Below are positions 1 through 9,500 of a stretch of 34,979 nucleotides of DNA, piece after piece. The notes under the pieces were generated by a model. The model had not been told where the DNA came from and did no database searches. It saw nothing but the letters and a program-made list of their open reading frames with translations. The stretch spans positions 1-34,979 of the forward strand of contig JAFXZW010000100.1 of NCBI GenBank assembly GCA_017541035.1. The letters run 5' to 3'. A program made the position numbers and the translations under genes. Source of the DNA: Eubacterium sp. Its GTDB lineage: Bacteria; Bacillota; Clostridia; Lachnospirales; Lachnospiraceae. The stretch's first letter is position 1. Every line of letters begins with the position of its first letter.

Positions 1-224
1 AAATAAGAGTTTTCCAGTAAATTTAAAGATATTTTACCACAAAACAGCCTCGAACGATAGAAATAGATTTAAAAAAACAGCAAGTTTTAAGGGGGATGTA
101 GAGTTTACCCTTTCATACCGACTTTACTTTTACAATTCACGGACGACCTATTTCGCAGATGATTTTCGTATTCCATAATCAGTAACCTATTACCGGACAT
201 CGTCATTCGGTGGGTTGCCGTGGG
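1..224. other. Left-edge stretch without a recognisable gene
   Basis: This AT-rich stretch has no gene that I can support. One plus-strand frame is open from the window edge to a TAA at 176-178 (58 codons). It could be the tail of an upstream gene, but its composition is not convincing and no family is recognisable. No terminator hairpin is visible. Confidence 0.4.
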
Positions 225-254
225 TTGTAAATCCGGCATTTCCCGTGCTATACT
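225..254 (+). promoter_or_regulatory. Candidate sigma-A promoter for the DUF4405-flavodoxin gene
   Basis: A TTGTAA -35 box (225-230) and a TATACT -10 box (249-254) are separated by 18 bp, with TGC directly before the -10 box (extended -10). It points at the gene starting at 457 and would give a leader of about 195 nt that contains the 67-bp repeats. This is inferred from consensus only. Confidence 0.5.
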
Positions 255-291
255 TGTTGAAAATCCGATTCGGTACAACAGAGGCAGAACT

Positions 292-440
292 GTTGTATAT
301 CCGACCTGTTACAGTAGAGAAAGAAATGCTGTATATCTGATCTGTCAGTGGTAGAACCGTTGTTTATCCGACCTGTTACAGTAGAGGAAGAGATGCTGTA
401 TATCCGATCTGTCAGGGGTGGAACCGTTGTTTATCCAACC
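292..440 (+). repeat. 67-bp tandem repeat in a gene leader (2.2 copies)
   Basis: Near-identical units start at 292, 359 and 426 (the last partial). Each 67-bp unit is built of two related halves of 36 and 31 bp that begin G(T/C)TGTATATC or a close variant, so the pattern is two-tiered. The array ends just before the ribosome binding site of the gene at 457. In copy 2 an AGGAAGAG precedes an ATG at 393 that opens an 18-codon frame ending at 449. Confidence 0.85.
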
Positions 441-456
441 CGGAAATGAGGAAAAA

Positions 457-1860
457 ATGGGTAAGAAAATAAAGATCATTGTGGATATTGTGATGACGAT
501 CTCGTTGTTTCTTTTGATGGGAATGCGTCTCACGGGGCAGTTGTGGCACGAGATCACCGGTACAGTGATGTTTGGTCTTTTTATCGTGCATCATATTCTG
601 AACCGGAAATGGATCAAGGCAATTCCGAAGGGAAAATATACTGCCTACCGGGTGATGCAGACATTGATCAATGTATCTATGGCGGTAGGAGTTATCCTGC
701 TCATGCTGAGCGGTATGGCCATGTCCGGTTATTTATTCGAATGGCTCTCTCTCCCGATTGGTGCGGCAACAGCCAGATCGATCCATTTGATCACCAGTCA
801 CGCCGTTTATCTGGTGATGAGCATGCATATCGGTATGCATTTTGCTGTGATGATCGGAGGCATGGGGCGGAAGATCAAAGAAATCAAAAAGCCCTGGGGC
901 AGTATCCTTGTGGGATTCTTTCGGGTAATGGCTGCCGGCATTGCGGTGTATGGCCTTTTCGCCCTGCTGAACCGCAAATTTATCTCCTACATAACGGGTA
1001 AGATAGCTTTTGTCTATGTGGACTATGATGAGCCGGTTTTCCGCTTTTTCCTCGACTACGCGGCCATCATGGGGCTCTGCATTTTCATTGCCCATTATGT
1101 ATCGAAATTTCTGCGGCCCGGTCTAAAAAACCGCATCAGGGGAATCGGGATTTCCTTCCGGGAGCATACAGCAAAGGCTGTTATTCTGACTGCGGTGATT
1201 CTGGCCGGAATCGTAGCGGCGTCGATCTACGGACCACAGTACATCAGGCGCCATTATGTCACGGTGGAAATGAACCGATCCTCAGTGATGGGGCCTGAGA
1301 CCGTGGATATGGGTAGCCGGAATGGGATCGTTATATCCTTCACCCGGGTAGGTAATACGGATTTTGCTCCCGATGTGGATGCAGTATCCGGGGCTTCACT
1401 CATGGAGGAGAATGGGCATCTGATCGGAAATGCCGGTCTGTTGGGGGATATGGTGCAGCAGATCACCGGATTCGACCGTTATGAGATCCGGGTAGAGAAA
1501 AAATATTCCTCATCCTATGGCGATACGATCTCCGAAGCAAGACAGGAAATGAACAGTGGGTATGTTCCTACATTCACGGGAGAACTGCCGGATCTATCGA
1601 AATATGACACGGTGGTCCTGGTGTTCCCGCTCTGGTGGTGGACTTTGCCGGTACCGGTAAAGGAATATGTGAAGCAGGCAGACTTCTCCGGGAAAACCAT
1701 TTACTGCCTTGTGACTCACGGGGGGAGCGGCTTCGGAAGTGCTGTCGAGGATCTTGCCGGGATCACCGCCGGAACCGTGAGCGATAAAAAACTTGCAGTC
1801 ATGGATCAGGACGTTACGGACGCGTGGACGAAGGTACTGGAGTGGATACGGGGATGGTAG
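457..1860 (+). CDS. DUF4405 membrane cytochrome-like domain fused to a flavodoxin domain
   Basis: This is a predicted membrane redox protein of 467 residues. The N-terminal part (about residues 1-255) has roughly seven hydrophobic helices. Histidines in the WHE, VHH and MHIGMH contexts are typical of DUF4405, a b-type-cytochrome-like family associated with flavinylation systems. The C-terminal part (about 290-467) is flavodoxin-like: SFTRVGNTD resembles the FMN phosphate loop, and FPLWWWTLP (about 390-398) and THGGSGFG follow as further FMN-contacting loops. I chose ATG 457 because GAGG at 448-451 sits 5 nt upstream. The GTG at 418 lies inside the tandem repeats and has no ribosome binding site. 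By the positive-inside rule the flavodoxin domain would lie outside the membrane, which is unusual. It appears monocistronic. The electron donor and acceptor are unknown. Confidence 0.8.
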   Translation: MGKKIKIIVDIVMTISLFLLMGMRLTGQLWHEITGTVMFGLFIVHHILNRKWIKAIPKGKYTAYRVMQTLINVSMAVGVILLMLSGMAMSGYLFEWLSLPIGAATARSIHLITSHAVYLVMSMHIGMHFAVMIGGMGRKIKEIKKPWGSILVGFFRVMAAGIAVYGLFALLNRKFISYITGKIAFVYVDYDEPVFRFFLDYAAIMGLCIFIAHYVSKFLRPGLKNRIRGIGISFREHTAKAVILTAVILAGIVAASIYGPQYIRRHYVTVEMNRSSVMGPETVDMGSRNGIVISFTRVGNTDFAPDVDAVSGASLMEENGHLIGNAGLLGDMVQQITGFDRYEIRVEKKYSSSYGDTISEARQEMNSGYVPTFTGELPDLSKYDTVVLVFPLWWWTLPVPVKEYVKQADFSGKTIYCLVTHGGSGFGSAVEDLAGITAGTVSDKKLAVMDQDVTDAWTKVLEWIRGW

Positions 1861-2053
1861 TTCCAGGTGCTTTGCAAAAGAATATGGAGGTTGAGAAGGA
1901 TTCGCCGTGAAATGTAATATACTCTATGGGAAACCAATCCGTGTAACGGGAGATAGAAGCATGCGTTGACAAGGCAGAACGAGTGTTTTTCTGAGTTTAA
2001 TTAGTTTCCGAAATCCATCGAATCAAATAATTATTACCAGATATGTAATACTC

Positions 2054-2089
2054 GGAAGGGGATCGGCCTTGAGAGGCTGATCCCCTTCT
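2054..2089. terminator. Hairpin, probable terminator
   Basis: A 16-bp stem (GGAAGGGGATCGGCCT pairing with AGGCTGATCCCCTTCT, one G-T pair in the middle and one at the base) closes a TGAG loop. The tail is only GTGCATTTTCC, so the U-tract is weak. It could stop transcripts of the upstream redox gene. Confidence 0.6.
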
Positions 2090-2193
2090 GTGCATTTTCC
2101 GATTGCGGATTATTATGCGGTGTGATAGAGTTAAGGTAGTGTTCGTAAGTCACAGATACAATTTTATATTAAGCTGTTATGCGTGACGAAGCG

Positions 2194-2249
2194 ATCCTTT
2201 TTTCGTTGCCGGATGATCATTTGATCGATCCGGTAATAAAAAAAAGGAT
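2194..2249. repeat. Long imperfect inverted repeat, possible bidirectional terminator
   Basis: ATCC-T6-CGTTGCCGGAT (2194-2214) faces ATCCGGTAAT-A8-GGAT (2228-2249). The inner GATCATTTGATC is also self-complementary. T-runs flank the stem on the plus-strand side. It could be a terminator, or an end of a mobile element next to the Rpn-like gene. Confidence 0.5.
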
Positions 2250-2379
2250 TTTTTATGCAACAAAATGTTACGTATGAAACGCTTTCCTGCCGGGACAGGT
2301 CACCGCCATGTCATTTGTGAAACAGAATGTTGCGGAAATGGCCCAATTTGGTTGACATAATCACGACAGGGGGTATGAA

Positions 2380-3255
2380 ATGGAACTTACGATCAGAAAT
2401 CATATGATCTTCAGCCTGGTAATGCGCAGGGAAAATCTTGCGAGAAAGTGCCTGGAAAGGATTCTGGGAAAGAAGATCCGGAAACACATCGAAACGGAGA
2501 AAACGGAAGAAATAGCAGCGGGTACACATGGCATTCGACTGGATGTCTATTGTGAAAATGAGGAGGCTGTGTATAACATCGAGATGCAGGCCTACCAGAT
2601 GGAGGATCTTCCCAAAAGAAGCCGTTACTATCAGGATGTCATGGACATGACTTTGCTCGAAAAGGGTAAATCTTATGACGTCTTGAAAAAGAACATTGTG
2701 ATCTTCATCTGCACCTATGATCCCTTTGGACAGGGGAGGCACATTTATACTTTTGAAAACTGCTGTTTAGAGGACCCGGAGATCTGGCTGAAGGATGAAT
2801 CTACGAAGATATTCCTGAATACCAAGGGAATGAAGAACGACATTCCGAAACCGCTGAAGCTGTTCCTGGATTACATCGAAACTGGGAAAACCACAGATGA
2901 GTATACAGCGGAACTGGACAAGGCAGTTGGAGAGGTCCGGAATGACGAGAAGTGGAGGGAACCGATCATGACATTGGAAATGCTCATAAATGACAGACTC
3001 CATGCAGCGGTAAAAGAAGCCAGGAGCGAAGGCCTGGCGGAAGGAAGAACGGAAGGAAGAGCGGAAGGCCTAGTAGAAGGAAAGGCGGAAGGCCTAACGG
3101 AAGGACGGTTCGATGAAAAAAAGAAAACAGTAATCCGCATGCTTAATGCCGGAATAACGGAGGACATGATTCAGGTCGCTACAGGGCTGACATCAGAGGA
3201 AGTAGACTTGATCCGGAAGGAGTATCAAGAAAAAGAAACATTATCGAAGATGTAA
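2380..3255 (+). CDS. Rpn-family PD-(D/E)XK nuclease / transposase-like protein
   Basis: This protein of 291 residues belongs to the Rpn group (recombination-promoting nucleases, often annotated as transposase-like). It begins with the family's ELTIRNHMIFSLVM-type opening. GIRLDVYCENEE followed by YNIEMQAYQ gives the D...ExQ catalytic pattern of PD-(D/E)XK enzymes. Residues about 210-245 are a tandem EG-rich run (EGLAEGRTEGRAEGLVEGKA) common in this family. The tail (AGITEDMIQVATGLTSEEV) resembles the small helical end domain of family members. ATG 2380 is preceded by AGGGGG with a 6-nt gap, and an in-frame TGA at 2353 blocks a longer start. The gene stands alone between two hairpins. Its cellular role and real mobility are not established. 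Confidence 0.85.
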   Translation: MELTIRNHMIFSLVMRRENLARKCLERILGKKIRKHIETEKTEEIAAGTHGIRLDVYCENEEAVYNIEMQAYQMEDLPKRSRYYQDVMDMTLLEKGKSYDVLKKNIVIFICTYDPFGQGRHIYTFENCCLEDPEIWLKDESTKIFLNTKGMKNDIPKPLKLFLDYIETGKTTDEYTAELDKAVGEVRNDEKWREPIMTLEMLINDRLHAAVKEARSEGLAEGRTEGRAEGLVEGKAEGLTEGRFDEKKKTVIRMLNAGITEDMIQVATGLTSEEVDLIRKEYQEKETLSKM

Positions 3256-3260
3256 TGTGG

Positions 3261-3300
3261 AAAAGAGGGTCAACCTTGAATTTGGTGATCCTCTTTTTTT
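3261..3300 (+). terminator. Rho-independent terminator after the Rpn-like gene
   Basis: AAAAGAGGGTCAACC and GGTGATCCTCTTTTTTT form a stem with a short loop followed by a run of seven T. It begins 5 nt after the stop codon. The A-run on the other side would also let it act in reverse. Confidence 0.85.
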
Positions 3301-3356
3301 GGTGAATTTTCACAAAAATTTTTATGAATAAAGTATGAACAAAGAAGGGGGCTTTC

Positions 3357-3397
3357 TTGCACATGTAGATATTATGTGGTAAAATCGACATAACTCT
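3357..3397 (+). promoter_or_regulatory. Promoter of the giant-pilin operon, twin of the one at 21938
   Basis: TTGCAC (3357-3362), a 17-bp spacer ending in TGTGG, and TAAAAT (3380-3385) form an extended -10 sigma-A promoter. It is followed by ACATAACTCT (3388-3397). The same layout, spacer end and downstream 10-mer occur at 21938-21978 before the pilus assembly genes. The transcript would have a leader of about 130 nt before ATG 3523. Confidence 0.7.
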
Positions 3398-3522
3398 AAT
3401 TAGGATGATAGCATGGGGGAAGTGGACTCTTTTAATGGAATTAAGCAGAAAACATGAATAGAAAATAAGTTTAGAAATCCTAAAGCGTGGATACAAACAG
3501 GTGTAAAAATGAGAGGCTGCTT

Positions 3523-6500
3523 ATGGAAATAATGATTAATCGGAATTCGAGATGTACGAAAATGAATAAAGGGATGGGAAGAAAAGGCTTCACAATGGTG
3601 GAGCTTATTGTCGTGTTGGTGATTTTGGCGATTCTGGCAGCAGTAGTAGTACCATTGATGTTTGGTTTCACAGATAGTGCGAAGGAGAAGAAATATACGG
3701 AAGAGGCCAAAAGGGCCTTAACGGCAGCTGAATCAATGCTTTCCACTGCGTATACGGAAAATTTGATGTATGTTCCAGCCAGGCTGCGGGAGCAGGCGGA
3801 GTTGGATGCGAATCTTCCAGACACAGGCCTGACTGTTTATACTAAGGAATCATTCCGTGTTGCCGACGGAACGTCCAAGACACTTGCATGTTACACGATA
3901 GTTGAGGCTGTATACAAAACCGACGATGGTCATTATCTGTACTATGATGGTTCGGAGTGGACAGTTAAGGATAGTCAGCCGGCAAGTGCTGATATAAAGA
4001 ATTCCGATAATGACATTATTGTTTGGCCTCGTGGACAGTATCTCACTGACTCGGCAGGAAATGCCAGTGATACAACAGCTCAAGGGGGCAATGATCCCAG
4101 CGAGCCAATCACTGAAGATGATGATACTAAGACGCATGATTATAGTGCAGACAATCCCGATGAACCGGAACCTGACATGCCAGATGATAGCTTCAAATCA
4201 GCATATATTAAGCTTGTAAGTGATGATCACTCAGTTTCTTTTGGTGGATCGCCCACATTTGAGACAATTTATACCGAAGATAATGGATTTGCGGAGAATC
4301 CAACCTATACTTTGAATACAATGCTGTATGATGACTCTAAAATGACATGGCAGAAAGGGGAGGATATTCCCTGTACCAGTCAAAGTGATTTCGCCGACCG
4401 TGTGAAGGAGTTGGTTGAGCAGTTGGCTCCTCCGGAAGGTGACGATCGTCCGACAACAACTTTTACTTTCCATGTTTCAGCGGATGAAAAGACGATTTCT
4501 ATTCCGATTACTTTTGAAGCATATAATAAAAAAACACTTTCTGTTTCTGTAATAGGTGGTGATGATAACACTAACACAGCAACTGTTAAATACGGAATGG
4601 TTTCGGGGCTTGATATAAGTCAGCTGCCGGTTGTTTCCGTGTCCGGAAATGATAATACGAAGTTTAGCGGGACATGGTATGGCAAAGCAAATGGTGTTGA
4701 TATCAGTGGTGCTGAAGCGAAAGACGCCAATTTTGCGACAGAGGTGAAGAATGTCGTAGATTCCTGGATGAATGCTAAAGTGCAGGAAGCTGAGAATTCA
4801 ACAGGGACACTGGATGTGGTTGCAATCGAAGCACAGGGTGTTTCCTTTGTTGCGCCGGCCGATGTTTATAAGACATTGTATGTCAAGGAAACAGATGGCG
4901 CTGGTAATACCGGGTTAATTAAGTTTGGTTCCGGTGCGGGTACAACCACGCAGTTGGTAAAGAAATATGCTAAAAATGAAAAGACGAAAGAACTATTTAC
5001 AGTAAACGGTTCGGGAGAAAAATCGGCAAGTGCCGTAGACGAAAATACATATTCTATCTTTACAGAGAATCCAATCTATGTTGGAAATGTGCCCTTTGCG
5101 TCCGCCAAAAAGAAGTTGAAGTTTTGGCATGTTTTTGAAAGCAATAATACAGGCGGAGAGCTAGTGGAGGACCTGAGCAGGAGGAATAGACAGAAGGATT
5201 GTAGTAGTATTCTATTAGGTAAACTCTATGATCCGACGTATGAGAAATATGGAGAAGTTGCGGAAATTGAGTTGACAGACTTGAGCACCCGACTTATTTA
5301 TTCCGATAATTCCCCTACTCCACTGAAGAGCACTTTTGAGACTCTCGTTGGTGGTGCCGGAAACATTAATGCAATCGAATTTTGTTTGAATCCTGATGAA
5401 CCGACACGTTACGCATCGCGGGATAAGGAAGTATGCATTTCTACGACAACGATTAAAGCCGGAAGCACATCTGGGATGTTAAAATTGAATGATGACGGAA
5501 AGTATGATGTGGCTACATATGATACTAATTACCCGGCGTATACAGTAGCATATCGTGTGAAGGATTCAAACGGAAAGTACACGATCTATGTCCTTGTAGA
5601 GGATGGGTCCGAGATGAAGGCACAGGGTAGTTATGCTCATCTTCATGATGGATTCAATTCCATGAGTGAGAATACATTTGTGTCGCATTTGGATACGGCT
5701 GCAGTGAATGATATGCAGTACATGTTTAATAAATGCGGTGCTCTTACAGGCTTGAATTTGGACAACTTTGAGTATACTGAAGTTCAGTCAACTGCATATA
5801 TGTTTGCTGAATGCGAACAGTTGACGAGCATCACTATGTCCGGACCGGCACCCAAGTTGACCACCATGGAGCGTATGTTCTCACAGTGTAAAGAAATACA
5901 AACGATCAACATGGGAACTTTCGATACAAGTGGTGCCAATGGGTCGGCTTCCATGCTTACATCTACAAAGAGGTTCCTGGATGGCGCTATCAAGTTGGAA
6001 AACTTGGATATTCGTAAACTTGATACCCGTTCTGTTACAAATATGGAGAGTATGTTCCGGAGTTGCGATGTTTTAGAGTCGATCACGTGGGATGACGGGA
6101 TTTATCCGCTTCACATTGATAGTGCGACGGATATTAATAGCCTTTTCTATAAATGCCATGCTATCAAGGGGGTAAGACTTGTTGGAAGTAACGTGGACAG
6201 TAAGGCGGCTACGGCGATTGAGACGCCCGCGACCAATCCTAAGATAGACAACGGGACGGGTATCTTTAAGCAGTGTTATGCATTACAAACAGTAAGGTTT
6301 GAGGATATCAAATTCACTGCACTGACGGGATTCGGGAATTTCTTTAGTGAGGTTAAGTCTGGCATAACGACTGTTGTATTTGACAACGTTGTAGCTCCGG
6401 CAGTGACGTCTTTTTATAGTTTGTTTGGGAATGATAAAGTGGATAGTGCTTGTACAAACCTGACGACTGTTACTTTCGATGGTTGTGGCTTTGCAGGCGT

Positions 6501-9500
6501 TACAACCATGGAAAAAATGTTCCGTAACTGTACGAGTCTTCAGGTCAGTGGAATTGATTTTACAGATACGAATTTTGGCAGTTTGAATAATACCAAATAT
6601 ATGTTTGCCGGCTGCACCGGCTTTGTAGGGGCAATCGATCTTGATTCTACTCAGTTGGATTTAAGCAATGTGACAAATATGCAGTACATGTTTGAGGGTT
6701 GCACGGAGCTAACATCAGTGACTGTTTTTCCGTCTTGTAGCAGTGGTGTTAATTGCGATTACATGTTCCATAATTGTGATGCGCTGGTAGTTGTGGATTC
6801 CTTTAATATTCAATATGCTTCAAGCATCAAGGGATTATTCCAGAGCTGTGATCAATTAACAAGTGTCACACTTACAGGAAGTAATTCAGACAGCGGTGAT
6901 GCATCGGCTATTGATACATCGTTGACTCAGGTGGCGGATGCCTTTAAGGAAGACAGCTCTTTGGATACCATCAATATCGAGAATCTTCGATTTTCCGAGT
7001 TAACGAGTATGGGTGCGTTCTTTACAGATGTTAAGTCATCTCTGACAACGGTTTCTATTACAAATGTTGCGGCACCCCAAATGACGTCGTTTAGTAGATT
7101 GTTCCAGGGCTGTTCGTTATTAAGCAGCCTAACGTTTGATTGGAGGGGCTTGTCTACAATATCGGATATGAGCTACATGTTCTCCGGATGCGGTGTTCTG
7201 GACTTTGAACAGGTGGTGGACATTGTTCCCTCAAATCCTTCCGGTGTAAATTGCAAATATATGTTTGAAAACTGTGATTCATTTACAGATGTGCAGTCTT
7301 TTAACATCCGATATGCAAGTGATATTTCATATCTGTTTAATAAGTGCGATGGGCTTGTGAGCGTATCTTTGGTTGGTGACGGAATGGATCAAGGAGCTCT
7401 GCTTGAGACAAACCAGGATAAAGCAGCAGGTATATTTAATTCTTGTAATACTTTTTCGTCGTTGACTATTTCTGATCTGTATTTCGAAAAATATCAAAAT
7501 GGTGGTGAAATACCGGGGAATGTTGGAGACAAAGATAAAGCTTTTTCGTTGCAAAGGATTTTGAGATGGGCACCGGCGGAGAATATCGTATTGCGGAATA
7601 TTGCTTTCCCTGTTACCTTTGGTTCTTCTTACCAGATGTTTTATCAAAATAAGGTCGTTAAGTCGATAGTCCTCGAGAACCTAAAACTGCCCGGATTGGG
7701 ACGTATGAAACAGATGTTCTCTGAGTGTTCAAATGTTGAAACGATTACCTTCAAGAAGTTTGATGCGCCGAATGCGTGGAATTACGGAATCATGTTTAGG
7801 GATTGTCAAAAGCTTAAAAAGGTCGATTTTGGAAACGTTAATGAAGAGGGAGAAATACATACCTTTAACACAAATCACAACTCTGATTTTGAGGATATGT
7901 TCAAGAATTGCTATTCCTTACAGACTATTAAGGGGCTTGAGAAATTCAACACCTCGAGTGGAGTTGCGTTCACAAATATGTTTTATGATTGCAGATCTTT
8001 GGAAGTGTTGGATCTGTCTGGTTTTGTTATTGATCCGAGCAAACTCACAACTGTTTCAAAGCTTGAGAATATGTTTGGTACGACTGCGGAGAGCCAATTG
8101 ACTACGATTTATGCTTCTGAAGATTTTGTCCTTACATCTAAGCTTGAAGAAAAAAACATGTTTGGAGCAGGGTTGATCCATCTGTGTGGAGCGAACGGAA
8201 CCGCCATAAATAATGCTAGTTCTCCCAATAAGAAGTATACAGGCTATTATGCGTGGATCGACGGCAGAACTACGGATGGTCGTGCTGATTCACAAGGTTA
8301 CTTCACAAACAGCTCGCTAAGTAAGGCAAAATTGCGTGTAACAAATGGTAATTGGGTGAGTGCAGGTCTCCCCTCTGGAATGAGTGGTACTATTACCGCA
8401 TTTGGAAGAAATGATACATATAAAACCGAGCAAGAGCTTTTGGCATATTTTGATGCTAACCCAGAGGTGACACACTTCGAGTGCCATGATTCGAACTACA
8501 ATAACATAAATGTATACTTTTGGATTGACAGTGATAATAAACTGAATTGGTGGTCCGTGGCAAGGACGGTTTATATCAATGATAATACAATCAACATGTT
8601 CCAGAACTGGACAAACCTGGTTTCCGCTGACCTTAAATATTTTGACACAACCTGTATGTCAAGTATGAGTCAAATGTTCAGTGGGTGTACATCGCTTCAA
8701 CGAGCAAATATTAGTTCCTTCAATTATGACAATATATCATCGATATCAAAGATGTTCTATAATTGTGGAGCCCTTTCATCAGACGACGTACAGGGTGTTC
8801 GCACTGCAAGATTGGCGGGTGTAAATTGCAGCGAAGCATTTAGTGGATGCGAGGCATTTACAACGATCAAAGCCTTTGATATCACATATGCAAATGATAT
8901 CAGTGGATTGTTCAAGAATTGCAGTAATCTGACAAACGTAACACTGACGGGCTCGGGATATAAAGAGTCATCGGAAAAATGCGAATTGGCGAATGATGTG
9001 AATAAGAATAAAGAGGTTTTTAAGGATGCAGGGACTGAAGGCTTTTCGCTTACAATCAAGAATATATATTTCAAGAATTACAAATCAAATAAAGGTCAGG
9101 TTGCAACCGATAAGGCTTTATACAACCATGGCTTATACACATTGATTCATTCCGCAGAAAATGCTACAAATATCGAGTTAAATGGCGTTACGATGCCGAA
9201 TGTATATACCATGGAGTTTATGTTTGGAACATACACCAATAAAGAAGAGATAAAGGATGTTGGAAGTGTAAGAGATTTCCCGAAACTTGAAAACGTAAAA
9301 TTGATCAATATCAATGCCCCGATACAACGAATGAAGTCGATGTTCAAGTTGGCTGAGAATCTGAAAACAGTTGTGTTCAAGAATTTCGATACTTCATGGG
9401 GGTGGAATTTCAGCGTTATGTTCCAGGGGTGTTATAGTCTTACCAGCGTTGAGTTCGGAAAAGGATTCACAACTTTTGGAAGTAATGTACAGAATCCTGA

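Larger units (their letters stand above)
1861..2379. other. Intergenic region with two hairpins
   Basis: No coding region is supported here. The region holds a strong hairpin at 2054-2089 and a second, longer A/T-flanked inverted repeat at 2194-2249. A 15-codon frame (2308-2355) lies in phase with the gene at 2380 but ends in TGA before it. It is probably not translated. Confidence 0.6.

Noticed and set aside
2-178. Frame open from the left edge to TAA at 176
   Set aside because: 58 codons of AT-rich sequence without family resemblance; it could be the end of an upstream gene but cannot be told from chance.
292-440. Repeat array as a possible CRISPR
   Set aside because: Units are contiguous and similar along their full length, with no constant-repeat / variable-spacer alternation and no cas genes.
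2308-2355. Upstream in-phase extension of the first Rpn-like gene
   Set aside because: It is separated from the gene by an in-frame TGA, and the gene has its own good ribosome site; there is no sign of a frameshift or stop readthrough.
3487-3522. GTG start adding 12 residues to the giant BspA-like pilin
   Set aside because: No ribosome site precedes it, while ATG 3523 has GAGAGG at good distance.
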